Assembly (NCBI GenBank): GCA_032251435.1
Contig: JAVVEH010000017.1
Span: 25,048-89,047, forward strand
Reading direction: 5' to 3'
DNA length: 64,000 nucleotides
Source: JAVVEH01 sp032251435
GTDB lineage: Bacteria > Verrucomicrobiota > Lentisphaeria > Oligosphaerales > MVZH01
In this document: positions 28,844-37,804 of the stretch, in pieces
Position numbering within the stretch: position 1 is the stretch's first letter
How the letters are laid out: the number at the start of each line of letters is the position of its first letter
Made by a program: the position numbers and the translations under genes
The notes under the pieces: model-generated
The model's input: the letters and a program-made list of their open reading frames with translations, nothing else
What the model was told of the DNA's origin: nothing
Databases searched by the model: none

Positions 28844-31378
28844 ATGAGAAACCAGAACACATTCAAGAGTCATCGTCTTTGCGCCATCTGTGGATTCATG
28901 ATGGCCCTGCTTGTGGCCCTGCCTTTCACGGCACGTGCGAATGAGCCCTATGCCGAGGTGCTCGAAGCGCTGCGTGCGGAAATCCACAGGCTGTTGCCGC
29001 GGATCGATGAGGCGACCCGCAAGCGTATCGAGGAGACCAGGGATAATGCGGAACGCATTCCATTGGTGAAAGCGCTCCCGGCGGTCGAAGCCGTTCTGAG
29101 CAGCGATGCGCTGGATGCCAAACTCGCGAAGTTTGCGATCCTGCGTGATGCGACACCGACCGCGCTGGCGGAATTTGCAAGTCAGGGAGCAGCGCGGAAA
29201 GCATTGATCGATGCCTTGCTGGCGGACGATGAACTGATGTTGCAGATCGCCGTTGCCGATGGTGCGCGGCCGGTGGAAGCGCGCGATTCTGTCACCGCCA
29301 GCTATGGCAGGGTAATGGAAATCTATGATGCCATCCAGAAGGCCAGCAGCAAGGCGCAAAGCGGTATTTACCAGCGTCTGGCGCTGGCCGTGGCGCTTGA
29401 ATACAGCGAATCGGCGGCGGCGGATATTCCCAAGGCGGTCGTCCGCTATGGCCATTACGTAAACGCCTATGAAGCCGGCGAATTGGATCCCAACTTTCCT
29501 CGTTTCAGTGTCTGGGAGCTGCGCTTTGTGGTGTGCGCCCCGGAAAGCGATGAAACACTTGCCTGGGGCAGGGAGATGCTCCGTAATTTCCGGCCTGATC
29601 ATATTTACACCGAGAATGAAGGTTGGCGCTATGCGAATGTCGTGAACACCGATGTCAGATACGGCTCCATCGACGTCGGAAAAGACCGGCCTGAATTGGC
29701 GGGAATGCAGAACATTTTGATGAATGGCGGGATTTGCGGCCGTCGCGCCTTCTTTGCGCGCTACATCTGTCGTGCGTTCGGCATTCCCGCTACGCCACGT
29801 CCGAGTCCTGGGCACGGTGCTTCAGCGCGGTGGACCCCGGAGGGGTGGGTTGTCGTCCTGGGGCCGCGCTGGGGTGCGGGAAAATCTCCGACGCGCTACC
29901 GCAGTGACCTCGATTTCCTGGCCACCACCCAGGCGCGTGCCCGGGGCACCGAATTTCTTAAGGTGAAACGGGCCTACTGGATCGGGGATGTCATGGGGGA
30001 AGAACGGTGCTACGCTGAATTCGACAAGCGTGCGAAACCCGGCTTTTGGAATGCCGTCGCATTGGCAACGCAACGGCGATTGATCGAGGAGTCTGATGCT
30101 GTACCCCTTGACGCGTTGGGCGCGGAGCTGGGAGAGGCAAGCGGGAAAACCGTAGCCCAGGAACTGGCGGCCACGGACATCACGCCCGATGCCCGTAAGA
30201 TCACCCAGGGCATTGACGGTACCATCACCCTGCCAGCGGCGGCCTACAGGAGCCCGAAGGGCAACACCGACGATGTCATCGCCATGAAGAGCTTCGCGGG
30301 TGGACTGCAGGTCTTCCTGCCGCGTTTCCTGCAGCAGAAACCGATCCTGGTAAGGGGCGGGTCATGGCGGCACGAGGCGGATTTGTGCGCATCCGCAACC
30401 CGCCACTGGCGGGGCTCGCGCCCGAAGAAATCGCACGATCTGCGCGGTATGCGAGTGGTGGTGATGCCGGGTGAAGGTGAGCCCACGCCGGCATTGACGC
30501 TCGAGATAGCTCCCTCGACCGAGCTCGGGACAGGTGACGGAGTCAGCATGGAATTCGTCTATATCCCGCCCGGCACATTTATCATGGGCGGTATTCGGCA
30601 GCAGAAAGAAGGGGATGTGCTTGCGGATACCCCGAAACACGAAGTTACGCTGACCCAGGGCTTCTATCTCGGCAAGTACGAAGTGACACAGACCCAGTAC
30701 GAAGCGGTCATGAACAAAAAGAAAGGCAGCGAGCCCAATCATCCGGTGAGCGGCGTGAAGCCTTACACCGCTTTGCTGTTCTGTGACGAGCTCTCTTCGA
30801 GAACCGGCCTGGAGGTGCGTCTTCCGACCGAGGCCGAGTGGGAATACGCGGCCCGGGCCGGAACCAGCACGCGCTACTTTTTCGGGGACGACTCCTCTAC
30901 GCTGTCTGACTATGCCTGGTTCGAGGACAACGCAGGAGGCCAAACGCATCCCGTCGGCCAGAAGAAACCCAACCCCTGGGGGCTCTATGATATATATGGG
31001 AATGTCGCCGAGTTTGTCCGGGATGAGCATTCTGAAGATTATTACGCGAACAGCCCCAAGGAAGATCCGACTGGTCCAAGCTTAGGCATTAATTCCAGCA
31101 TGGAATTCGCGGTTAGCGTGCCGAAAGCAGGTATCTATTCGTTGACCGCTCGGGTGGCGACCTCAAATGTCGAGCAGTCCCTGCAGCTTGCTGTGAATGG
31201 ATCTGAAGATGCTATACATATTGCCTTGCCATTCACAATCGGTCTGTGGGGCGAGAGTGAGCCGGTCACGCTCCGTCTCAATCAAGGTGAGAACATCCTT
31301 CGTTTCTGGCGTGACCAGGCGCCGCAGTACGGCGTGGCCTTGAAGGCCTTTGCCCTCAAAACGGTAGGCGGGGAATAG
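28844..31378 (+). CDS. secreted transglutaminase-like protein with rearranged formylglycine-generating-enzyme domain
   Basis: 844 residues from the ATG at 28844 (AGGAG seven bases upstream). Signal peptide ending FTARA. Residues about 200-345 look transglutaminase-like, with Cys in NGGICGRRAFFARYICRAFG (C298) and His in GHGASARW (H324). Residues 570-727 are a FGE-sulfatase (SUMF1-type) domain: FVYIPPGTFIMGG, GFYLGKYEVTQTQYEAV, LPTEAEWEYAARAGTSTRYF, WGLYDIYGNVAEFVRD. The normal C-terminal strand of that domain, RGGSW plus GMRVV, is instead at 504-538, in front of it. After DPTGPS the chain continues into a beta-sandwich (QLAVNGSEDAIHIAL). Formylglycine activity is doubtful, as the active-site cysteines are not evident. 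Confidence 0.78.
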   Translation: MRNQNTFKSHRLCAICGFMMALLVALPFTARANEPYAEVLEALRAEIHRLLPRIDEATRKRIEETRDNAERIPLVKALPAVEAVLSSDALDAKLAKFAILRDATPTALAEFASQGAARKALIDALLADDELMLQIAVADGARPVEARDSVTASYGRVMEIYDAIQKASSKAQSGIYQRLALAVALEYSESAAADIPKAVVRYGHYVNAYEAGELDPNFPRFSVWELRFVVCAPESDETLAWGREMLRNFRPDHIYTENEGWRYANVVNTDVRYGSIDVGKDRPELAGMQNILMNGGICGRRAFFARYICRAFGIPATPRPSPGHGASARWTPEGWVVVLGPRWGAGKSPTRYRSDLDFLATTQARARGTEFLKVKRAYWIGDVMGEERCYAEFDKRAKPGFWNAVALATQRRLIEESDAVPLDALGAELGEASGKTVAQELAATDITPDARKITQGIDGTITLPAAAYRSPKGNTDDVIAMKSFAGGLQVFLPRFLQQKPILVRGGSWRHEADLCASATRHWRGSRPKKSHDLRGMRVVVMPGEGEPTPALTLEIAPSTELGTGDGVSMEFVYIPPGTFIMGGIRQQKEGDVLADTPKHEVTLTQGFYLGKYEVTQTQYEAVMNKKKGSEPNHPVSGVKPYTALLFCDELSSRTGLEVRLPTEAEWEYAARAGTSTRYFFGDDSSTLSDYAWFEDNAGGQTHPVGQKKPNPWGLYDIYGNVAEFVRDEHSEDYYANSPKEDPTGPSLGINSSMEFAVSVPKAGIYSLTARVATSNVEQSLQLAVNGSEDAIHIALPFTIGLWGESEPVTLRLNQGENILRFWRDQAPQYGVALKAFALKTVGGE
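30512..30534 (+). repeat. mini-repeat copy 2, in frame at the FGE domain boundary
   Basis: CCCTCGACCGAGCTCGGGACAGG encodes APSTELGTG between LTLEI and DGVSMEFVYIPPG. The related protein family usually reads LTLxLGxGVxMEF directly, so the element appears to have interrupted that motif without breaking the frame. Confidence 0.55.
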
Positions 31379-31386
31379 CTGGAACC

Positions 31387-31447
31387 TGTCCGAAAAGTTC
31401 TTTTCGGACAAAGTGACCAGCGGCCAGTGATCAGTAAGCAGTGAACG
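31387..31447. repeat. hairpin followed by degenerate 7-bp tandem repeats
   Basis: TGTCCGAAAA (31387-31396) pairs perfectly with TTTTCGGACA (31401-31410) over a 4-base loop. Directly after it, from 31413, are five units of 7 bases: GTGACCA, GCGGCCA, GTGATCA, GTAAGCA, GTGAACG. The hairpin may end transcription of the upstream gene, although no T-run follows. The heptamers look like an intergenic microsatellite. Confidence 0.6.
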
Positions 31448-31481
31448 GGTAAGCCTGACAACTGAACAGCAAGGAGTTACA

Positions 31482-32960
31482 ATGAGCCCAATACGACGAG
31501 TTTTGATCACACTAACCACGGTTTCCTGCTTTATGGGTGGCGTGGGAGAACACGCCGCAAAAGCGGTGGACAGCAAGAATGTTTCTGACGTGGTGCCTGC
31601 GCTTGCACCGGTGTGTGCGGCGCCTTTTGCTGACCATGCAGTTCTGCAGCAGAAGATCAAGGTGCCTGTGTGGGGAACGTCGCTTCCTGGAGCCAAGGTG
31701 ACCGTGTCTTTCGACGGTCAGACCAAGACGACGCAGGCCGACGTGGACGGCAAGTGGCGGGTCGCCCTGGACCCCATGGATGCGCCGAAACTGAAGTCGG
31801 TCAACGATGCGCCGCCGGGTGAAACTATGACGATTCTCTGCGAGAAGGACGGCGAGCGGGCCGAAAAGGAATTCAAGAATCTGCTGATTGGGGATGTCTG
31901 GATCTGCGCCGGCCAGTCCAACATGGCTGGTCGGATGAAGACGAATCGGACGCGCCACTGGCCCACCAACACGCTCGACCTGGCAAGCTATCCGGCCCTG
32001 AGACGGATGGCAGGCGACCATGAGCCCTGGACGGTTTGTTCGCCTGAGACGGCCCCCAACTTCGGCAAAGTCTCCTTCTTCTTTGCCCGTCGTGTACAAC
32101 AGGATGCGCTGGTGCCGATCGGCCTGATTCGCAAAGCCGTTGGCGGTTCAGCCATCGAGTCCTGGCTGAATAAAGAGCCATACGAAACCGGGGGCAACTA
32201 CAAGCATCACATTGAACCCATACTGGGCTATGGCGTCAAGGGGGTCATCTGGTATCAGGGCGAAAGTAATCAGAATGACCGGCGCGGCTACCAGCCGAAA
32301 TTGGAAGCCCTGATCACAGGGTGGCGCGAGGCCTGGGGCCTCGGGGATGTCCCGTTTTACTACGTCCAGTTGCCCGGGCTCCGTGACTCGCCGACAGACA
32401 ATCCCGCCATGGGAGACGGTCGTGCGGAGATTCGTCAGGCCTATGTCGAGGCCCTCAAACTGCCCAATACCGGTCTGGCGGTGACCACCGATATCGGCGC
32501 CCGCGGGGAACATCCGCCCAACAAGTACGATACCGGGGACCGCCTGGCCCGCACCGTGTTGCGCAATGTATATGGTTTCAAAAAGGTCGGTGTATCCCCG
32601 CTCTACACCTCCCACAAAATCGAGGGCGGCACCATTCGCATCAGCTTTTCCGATGCCGAGAGTGGCCTGATGCTGGCAGAAAAGCAGGGTCCCGTTGACT
32701 TCGGGCCGCCAACCCCTAAGCCTGACGCGAAGCTGGGGTGGCTCTCCATTCAGGATGCCGACGGCGCCTGGCATTGGGCGGAAGGCAAAATCGATGGCTC
32801 GGAATTGGTTGTTTCCAGCGATGCGGTCACAAAACCGCAGGCGGTACGCTATGCCTATACGGCGCGCCCGACGGGCCCGCTCCTTTACAGCAAGGACGGT
32901 TTGCCCGTGGGGCCATTCAGTACCAATGGGTATGGGCCGGATATACGTTCCGAGAAGTAG
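31482..32960 (+). CDS. sialate O-acetylesterase-like (SASA) carbohydrate esterase
   Basis: 492 residues with AAGGAG six bases before the ATG. Signal peptide about 1-28. The family order is intact: FADHAVLQQKIKVPVWGTSL, a small beta domain, ICAGQSNMAGR with the catalytic serine S146, GVIWYQGESNQNDRRGY, and the His motif GEHPPNKYDTGDRLA. It probably removes O-acetyl groups from polysaccharide in the periplasm or outside the cell. The GH95 gene starts 18 bases downstream, so they are likely one operon with the arylsulfotransferase-like gene after it. Confidence 0.9.
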   Translation: MSPIRRVLITLTTVSCFMGGVGEHAAKAVDSKNVSDVVPALAPVCAAPFADHAVLQQKIKVPVWGTSLPGAKVTVSFDGQTKTTQADVDGKWRVALDPMDAPKLKSVNDAPPGETMTILCEKDGERAEKEFKNLLIGDVWICAGQSNMAGRMKTNRTRHWPTNTLDLASYPALRRMAGDHEPWTVCSPETAPNFGKVSFFFARRVQQDALVPIGLIRKAVGGSAIESWLNKEPYETGGNYKHHIEPILGYGVKGVIWYQGESNQNDRRGYQPKLEALITGWREAWGLGDVPFYYVQLPGLRDSPTDNPAMGDGRAEIRQAYVEALKLPNTGLAVTTDIGARGEHPPNKYDTGDRLARTVLRNVYGFKKVGVSPLYTSHKIEGGTIRISFSDAESGLMLAEKQGPVDFGPPTPKPDAKLGWLSIQDADGAWHWAEGKIDGSELVVSSDAVTKPQAVRYAYTARPTGPLLYSKDGLPVGPFSTNGYGPDIRSEK

Positions 32961-32978
32961 TGGATTGCCGTTGTTAAA

Positions 32979-35441
32979 ATGAATGGCCTTCTCAAGAAAC
33001 TTGAGCGTCTTTATGTTACCTATCCGTCGAACGGCTGTGTCAGTTTGGCGCCGGCAGCCCGTTGGGACGACGGCACGATTGTCGGCAACGGCATGCAGGG
33101 TGTCCTTGCCTACTGCTGCCCGCACCATGAAGAAATGGTTTTGAGCCATGAAGAGATGTTCCTTCCGCTCTTTCCGTTCCACGGCTACCTGCCGATTCGG
33201 GAGCATTACCAGACTATCCAGCGGCTGGTGATGGAGAAGAGGGTGGACGAAGCCCAGCAGTTGATTAAACGGGTTAAGGTCGAGGGAGATTTCCCCTTCT
33301 ACAACACGACGGATCCCTTTGTCGGCGCCTGCTCGCTGGACATGCTTATGCGGGACGATGCCGCGCCTGCCCTTTATATGCGGTCGACAGACTTTGCAAC
33401 GGGTGAAGCCGTGGTGGCATGGGAAACGCCCGGCGGGCTCTTTCACCGACAGTTTTTCGTCTCCAGGGACGCCAATGTGATCGTCGTGAGACTGAGCAGC
33501 CCCACGGGTGCCAAACTGGATCTTTCGGTCGGTTTGCGCGAGATCGCCTACGCACCGGAGCCACACCCAAAGGCGCAGGACATCTATGGCGAGACCATTG
33601 ACCACTGCAAGGGGTGGCTGGAGGACGACATCATGATCCACCGCATGCACTTCAAGCGGCGATGGGCGACTCAGCCGCTCCTGGGTTCGGCTACCGTCGG
33701 GCGCGTCGTTGCCCGCGGGGGCTCGCTCACCGGCGCCGACGGTCGCTTCGTGATCCGCGATGCCGATGAACTCCTGCTGATCATTCGCACGATTCCTGAA
33801 CGCAACGGCGAGGCATTCCCGATTTCCAACCAGATAGCGGCGTTGCGGGAATTACCCCCCGACTATGATGCTCTGCTGGGCACCCATGCCGCGTTGCATG
33901 GCGAGATCTTCGGACGTTGCAGTCTGACCCTGTCCGCCCCGGAATCACAGCGGGTTGCCACCGAGGATCTGCAGGCCGGTTCCAGCGTGGGCAATACAGA
34001 TCCGGCGCTGGTCGAAAAGGCATGTTCGGCGGGCCGCTACGGCGTCATCAGCAGCACGGGCACCCTGCCTCCACTGCTCCAGGGGGTCTGGACGGGCACC
34101 TGGAAACCCCGCTGGTCCGGCGACTACACGCTTAATGGCAACGTTCAGTCCATGGTGGCTGCCAGCCTGTGCGGGAATCACTACGAATGCCAGGAAACGC
34201 TCATGAACTACCTGGATTCGCTGATGGACGATTTCCGGGAGAACGCCCGGGAACTGCTCGGCTTCCGCGGGCCGTTGATCCCGTGGCGCTCCAGCACCCA
34301 CGGCAAGACACATTATCTCTCCTGCTTCGGCTATTACCATGACTTTCCCGGCACCTATTGGTTCGCAGGCGCGGGCTGGTTCGCCCGGATCTACTATGAC
34401 TACTACCTCTATACAGGCGATGAAGCGTTTTTCGCGAATCGCCTGAAACCCTTCCTTTTGGATGCGGCGGCGTTGTACGAGGACTATTTGACCCTGAAGA
34501 AGGATGGCAAGTACGTCCTATCGCCATCGTCGTCGCCCGAGAACGAGATCGGACCGAATCTTTGGATGGTGCCCAACGCAACCATGACAATCGCAGTCAT
34601 CAAGGAGCTCATCCGCACGTGTCTGCGACATACTGACAAACTCGGTGCAGGCAAGGCGCGGGTGGAACGATGGCATGAAATACTCGCCGGGTTGCCGGAC
34701 TACGAAATCGGTGCCAACGGAGCGCTAAAGGAATGGACGTGGCCGGGTATCGAGAACGAGGAAGCGCATCGGCATGCATCCCACCTCTACCCGCTATACT
34801 TCGGTGTCGCTCCGGAAATTGCCGAATCGCCTGAATTGCAGGAAGCCTGCCGCGTCGCCATCGACCGGCGCATGGATTTCCGGCGCACCGCGGACGGTTT
34901 GGACATGGCCTTCGGTTTGGTTCAGCTCGGAATGGCCGCCGCCCACTTGGGCGACGTATCGCTAGCCTATGAATCGCTCGAGTATCTCGTCAATAGCTAC
35001 TGGTCCCCGGCCATGGCTTCCATGCACAATGTTCACGACGTGTTCAATCTCGACATTTCAGGTGGTCTGCCGGCGCTGGTCATCACCATGCTGGCGCAGT
35101 CCCACCCGCAGCGGGACAAACACCCAAATACCCAAATGCTCAAGCCCCCAAAGAAGTCCGAAGCTGCGAATGACGAAGAAGAAAATGCGGACTACCTGAT
35201 CCAGTTGCTTCCATGTCTGCCCGAAGCGTGGCACCATGGCGCGCTTCGCGGCATGCGATGCCGTGGCGGGTTCGAACTGGATATTGAGTGGGAAAAGGGC
35301 GAGTTGAAGGCTGTTCGCGTAACTAGTCTGCTTGGCAGGACGGCACGACTGGAGTATAAAAACCGCAGCACCATCTTGACGCTGTGCCAGGGAGAACAGT
35401 GCGCGTTCGGCGCGAATCTGGTACCGTCGAAAGGGTTATGA
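32979..35441 (+). CDS. GH95-family glycosidase (alpha-L-fucosidase/galactosidase type), cytoplasmic
   Basis: 820 residues, no signal peptide, weak ribosome site. GH95 inverts alpha-1,2-L-fucosides or L-galactosides. By comparison from memory with the Bifidobacterium AfcA enzyme, the N-x-N pair is N386-N388 (TLNGNVQSM), the general acid E585 (ALKEW) and the Asp D692 (FNLDISGG), so all appear kept. The (alpha/alpha)6 barrel is about 300-700. Residues about 709-735, between TMLAQSH and DYLIQLLP, are a Lys/Pro/Glu-rich insertion encoded by an octamer DNA repeat. The last base of its final sense codon and its stop overlap the next gene (ATGA). Confidence 0.85.
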   Translation: MNGLLKKLERLYVTYPSNGCVSLAPAARWDDGTIVGNGMQGVLAYCCPHHEEMVLSHEEMFLPLFPFHGYLPIREHYQTIQRLVMEKRVDEAQQLIKRVKVEGDFPFYNTTDPFVGACSLDMLMRDDAAPALYMRSTDFATGEAVVAWETPGGLFHRQFFVSRDANVIVVRLSSPTGAKLDLSVGLREIAYAPEPHPKAQDIYGETIDHCKGWLEDDIMIHRMHFKRRWATQPLLGSATVGRVVARGGSLTGADGRFVIRDADELLLIIRTIPERNGEAFPISNQIAALRELPPDYDALLGTHAALHGEIFGRCSLTLSAPESQRVATEDLQAGSSVGNTDPALVEKACSAGRYGVISSTGTLPPLLQGVWTGTWKPRWSGDYTLNGNVQSMVAASLCGNHYECQETLMNYLDSLMDDFRENARELLGFRGPLIPWRSSTHGKTHYLSCFGYYHDFPGTYWFAGAGWFARIYYDYYLYTGDEAFFANRLKPFLLDAAALYEDYLTLKKDGKYVLSPSSSPENEIGPNLWMVPNATMTIAVIKELIRTCLRHTDKLGAGKARVERWHEILAGLPDYEIGANGALKEWTWPGIENEEAHRHASHLYPLYFGVAPEIAESPELQEACRVAIDRRMDFRRTADGLDMAFGLVQLGMAAAHLGDVSLAYESLEYLVNSYWSPAMASMHNVHDVFNLDISGGLPALVITMLAQSHPQRDKHPNTQMLKPPKKSEAANDEEENADYLIQLLPCLPEAWHHGALRGMRCRGGFELDIEWEKGELKAVRVTSLLGRTARLEYKNRSTILTLCQGEQCAFGANLVPSKGL
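35119..35150 (+). repeat. 8-bp tandem repeat inside the GH95 gene
   Basis: Four units in exact 8-base phase: AAACACCC, AAATACCC, AAATGCTC, AAGCCCCC. They encode KHPNTQMLK in a loop between two conserved GH95 motifs. The second complete GH95 gene has the same kind of tract at the same place (50419-50450). Confidence 0.8.
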
Positions 35442-36604
35442 AAAGTATGAAAACAGTATTCCCCGTCGGCACAACGATCTACAAACCCGAAGCATGCAGC
35501 CCCGGTTACAACCTGATCTCCGGCGCAGGCATCGTGAAGCTGGTTAGCATGAACGGGGCGGTGGTCCATCGTTGGAATGTGGATCCTCAGATGCGGAAAG
35601 GCTTTATTCATCGGGTCCGGATGCTAGCCAATGGCAGAATCATGCTTCTCTTCGGTCCCGGCACGATGGCCGGGCACGTCGCCGAATTCGATTGGGATGG
35701 TACGGAGACGTGGTCCTACACCCCGGAACGCTTTGCACACCATGACTTCTGGCCGACCGACCGTGGCACAGTCTACTTGATCTGCGAGACCAGGTTGCCG
35801 CATGAATACCTTGAAAAAATCACGGATCCGGCACGCCGACACGTTGAGGTCTTCGGTGACGCACTGTTCGAAGTGGATCGGGACAAGCGAATTGTCTGGC
35901 GTTGGCTCCAGCACGAACATATGGATGTCAACCGGTGCAATCCCATTCCCGCCAACCAGGCATGGATGGGCGGCCCCGACAGCAATACGATCACCGATTG
36001 GACGCACACCAACACGATCCAGGAACTGCCGGAGAACCGCTGGTTTGATGCCGGGGATGCGCGTTTCAAGCCCGGTAATATTCTGCAAAGCATGCGGCAG
36101 CTTGATACCATCAGCATCGTCGACAAAGACAGCAGCGAAGTTGTGTGGTCATACTCCGGTGACTACAATGGTGGTCTGTCCGGTCAGCACGAGCCGCATA
36201 TGATTGAGAAGGGGCTGCCCGGTGCCGGCAACATCATTATTTTTGACAACGGGGCGTCCCCGCAAAAAGATCTGGCGCATTGTGGCTGTTCCTACGTGCT
36301 CGAAATTAATCCCAGCGACAACAGTCTGGTCTGGGTTTACGACAAGGGACACTTCTTCTTTGCGCGGTTTACAGCCAACTGCCAGCGTCTGCCCAATGGC
36401 AATACGCTGATACTTGAGTCGCTGTGTAAGCGCCTCTTTGAAGTGACACCGGACAAGGAGATCGTTTGGGAGTACATCCTTACGGACAGCGCCCAGCGCG
36501 TCTACCGATACCCCTACGACTACTGCGCGGCATTCAATTTGCTGCCGGCTCCCATCGAGCGAAGTGTGACACCGCCGTCCGAATTTCGCATTGAACCGGA
36601 CTGA
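35438..36604 (+). CDS. arylsulfotransferase (ASST)-like beta-propeller protein
   Basis: 388 residues from the ATG at 35438, overlapping the GH95 stop (ATGA), so translation is coupled; an in-frame ATG at 35447 is the alternative. No signal peptide. Propeller blades are visible: GAVVHRWNVD, EFDWDGTETWSY, DKRIVWRWLQHEH, DWTHTNTIQELP, SEVVWSYSGDYNGGLSGQHEP, RLPNGNTLILES, DKEIVWEYILT. The conserved histidines (HHDF, HTNT, QHEPH) are those expected for ASST family members, which move sulfate between phenolic or sugar acceptors. The actual reaction is unknown; the family includes many non-sulfotransferase relatives. Confidence 0.72.
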   Translation: MKSMKTVFPVGTTIYKPEACSPGYNLISGAGIVKLVSMNGAVVHRWNVDPQMRKGFIHRVRMLANGRIMLLFGPGTMAGHVAEFDWDGTETWSYTPERFAHHDFWPTDRGTVYLICETRLPHEYLEKITDPARRHVEVFGDALFEVDRDKRIVWRWLQHEHMDVNRCNPIPANQAWMGGPDSNTITDWTHTNTIQELPENRWFDAGDARFKPGNILQSMRQLDTISIVDKDSSEVVWSYSGDYNGGLSGQHEPHMIEKGLPGAGNIIIFDNGASPQKDLAHCGCSYVLEINPSDNSLVWVYDKGHFFFARFTANCQRLPNGNTLILESLCKRLFEVTPDKEIVWEYILTDSAQRVYRYPYDYCAAFNLLPAPIERSVTPPSEFRIEPD

Positions 36605-37038
36605 ACGCATCGAAATTCGACCGAATAGTAGGACTGCTGAAGCTTTCCTGTTTTCCCCGGCAAACCGTATGCCTTACCAGCGATAGCGTCAAGTCGTTTA
36701 GCATTGGGGTAATGGCGGATTCCAGGAATGGTTGATGGTTGCCGGGTGACGGGCTGCGCCGACCATTTAACCATTGTATCCCGGCGCGGATCGAAGAGCG
36801 AAGCCGGATCAACCATCAACCATTTCTGCGACTGACGCGTCTACGCGCGAGGCAGGCAACTGACAACCACCACCATCGATAGGGTAAAGAATTCCAGCGA
36901 TACGGTAATGGCGGAAAGACAGCGTCCGCGGCATAGTATTGCATTGTTTGTTTTTAGCAGCAACTTAAACCAGTGGATTAACACTGTGGCCGCCCGATCT
37001 ATTCAAATGAAAAGGTCACAACGGTTAGGAGAATGATG
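36605..37038. other. 434-base intergenic region with long inverted repeat
   Basis: No gene seen. AATGGTTGATGGTTG (36727-36741) is exactly complementary to CAACCATCAACCATT (36810-36824) across 68 bases. Two partial direct repeats also occur: CCAGCGATA and GGTAATGGCGGA appear at about 36677-36718 and again, closer together, near 36895-36915. The arrangement resembles a small non-autonomous element or a deletion scar; there is no transposase. Confidence 0.55.
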
Positions 37039-37635
37039 ATGAATAGTGCATCCTTGTCGGTTTTCGACCACCCGCAACTATCTCCCATGAAGCTGAAAAC
37101 CACCCTCCGCAACTTTCTCCTCGCCGCCGGCGGCTTGCTGCTGGCCTCCACCCCCGCTCTCCATGCCGCCGATGGCACATGGAACGTTGACGCCAACGGA
37201 ACCTGGAGCACTCCCGGCATGGCAAACCAGACCAAATGGAATGGACGGGACTGCAGCGGCATGTGGAGAGTCGGCCAGCGTATCCGACGCGCCGACGGAG
37301 CCGAGTTCGACATTCTTGCCAGTGATGTGAACATGTCCTTTGTGGCGAGCGGAGGCAATACTGTATCCAGTCATCCGGACCAGGGCACCGGAAGTCTTAG
37401 CTACGACTGGTGGGCGGAAGGCACTGTGGAAAACGGCTTTTTGAGCACCAAAAGCGGGGGCAGGGGACCCTGCGACTACAACTTCGTTCGCGAAGACGGC
37501 TCAGCGTTCCTCATGGAACGTGTCGCATGGGATGATTCACGATTGACCAGAATCTCCTACAAAATGGACAACAATAGCACGAATTTCGAAACCCAGAGGT
37601 GGACGCTGCTGCCATCGGTCGGCCATGTCCCGTGA
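37039..37635 (+). CDS. short secreted protein with autotransporter-like start, probably truncated
   Basis: 198 residues from the ATG at 37039 (AGGAG seven bases upstream). The signal peptide (MKLKTTLRNFLLAAGGLLLA, ending HAAD) lies after an unusually long lead of about 16 residues. The mature start DGTWNVDANGTWST is the repeat that opens passenger domains of PVC autotransporter-type proteins. After GMANQTKWNG the sequence changes character (VGQRIRRADGAEFDILAS, SFVASGGNTVSSHP) and I do not recognise it. No barrel or anchor follows. It is either a small secreted protein or a chimera of an autotransporter N-terminus with another gene. Confidence 0.5.
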   Translation: MNSASLSVFDHPQLSPMKLKTTLRNFLLAAGGLLLASTPALHAADGTWNVDANGTWSTPGMANQTKWNGRDCSGMWRVGQRIRRADGAEFDILASDVNMSFVASGGNTVSSHPDQGTGSLSYDWWAEGTVENGFLSTKSGGRGPCDYNFVREDGSAFLMERVAWDDSRLTRISYKMDNNSTNFETQRWTLLPSVGHVP

Positions 37636-37676
37636 CCCTGAGACGTTCCGGGGTAAGTCTGGGCGTATAAGGCCGT

Positions 37677-37754
37677 CTAACAATTCCCGCATGCAGGCAT
37701 GATCAGTCGCCACACCCAATGTTTTATCCTACCATTTTTCGTGTAATGAATGAC
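37677..37754 (-). pseudogene. second, strongly decayed AraC-type remnant
   Basis: On the - strand IHYTKNGRIKHWVWRLIMPA is encoded just before a TAG. It aligns with FYYTKKRRIKHRILRMDMAA of the AraC remnant at 28546-28770, and the DNA is similar (TTTTATCC, then TTTTTCGTGTAAT). Helices beyond this are lost. Both copies lie shortly upstream of a + strand carbohydrate gene. Short, so moderate to low confidence. Confidence 0.4.
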
Positions 37755-37804
37755 ATCTTTTCATAGTGAAAAATTGGAAAAAATGACATGATTGGTGATA
37801 ATTG

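Noticed and set aside
31413..31447. Short repeats read as a CRISPR array
   Set aside because: Units are 7 bases with no spacers, and no cas gene is present anywhere in the window.
28844..36604. Complete sulfatase-maturation/sulfatase system
   Set aside because: A formylglycine-type domain and an arylsulfotransferase-like protein are present, but no sulfatase (CxPxR motif) gene was found and the FGE domain is rearranged.
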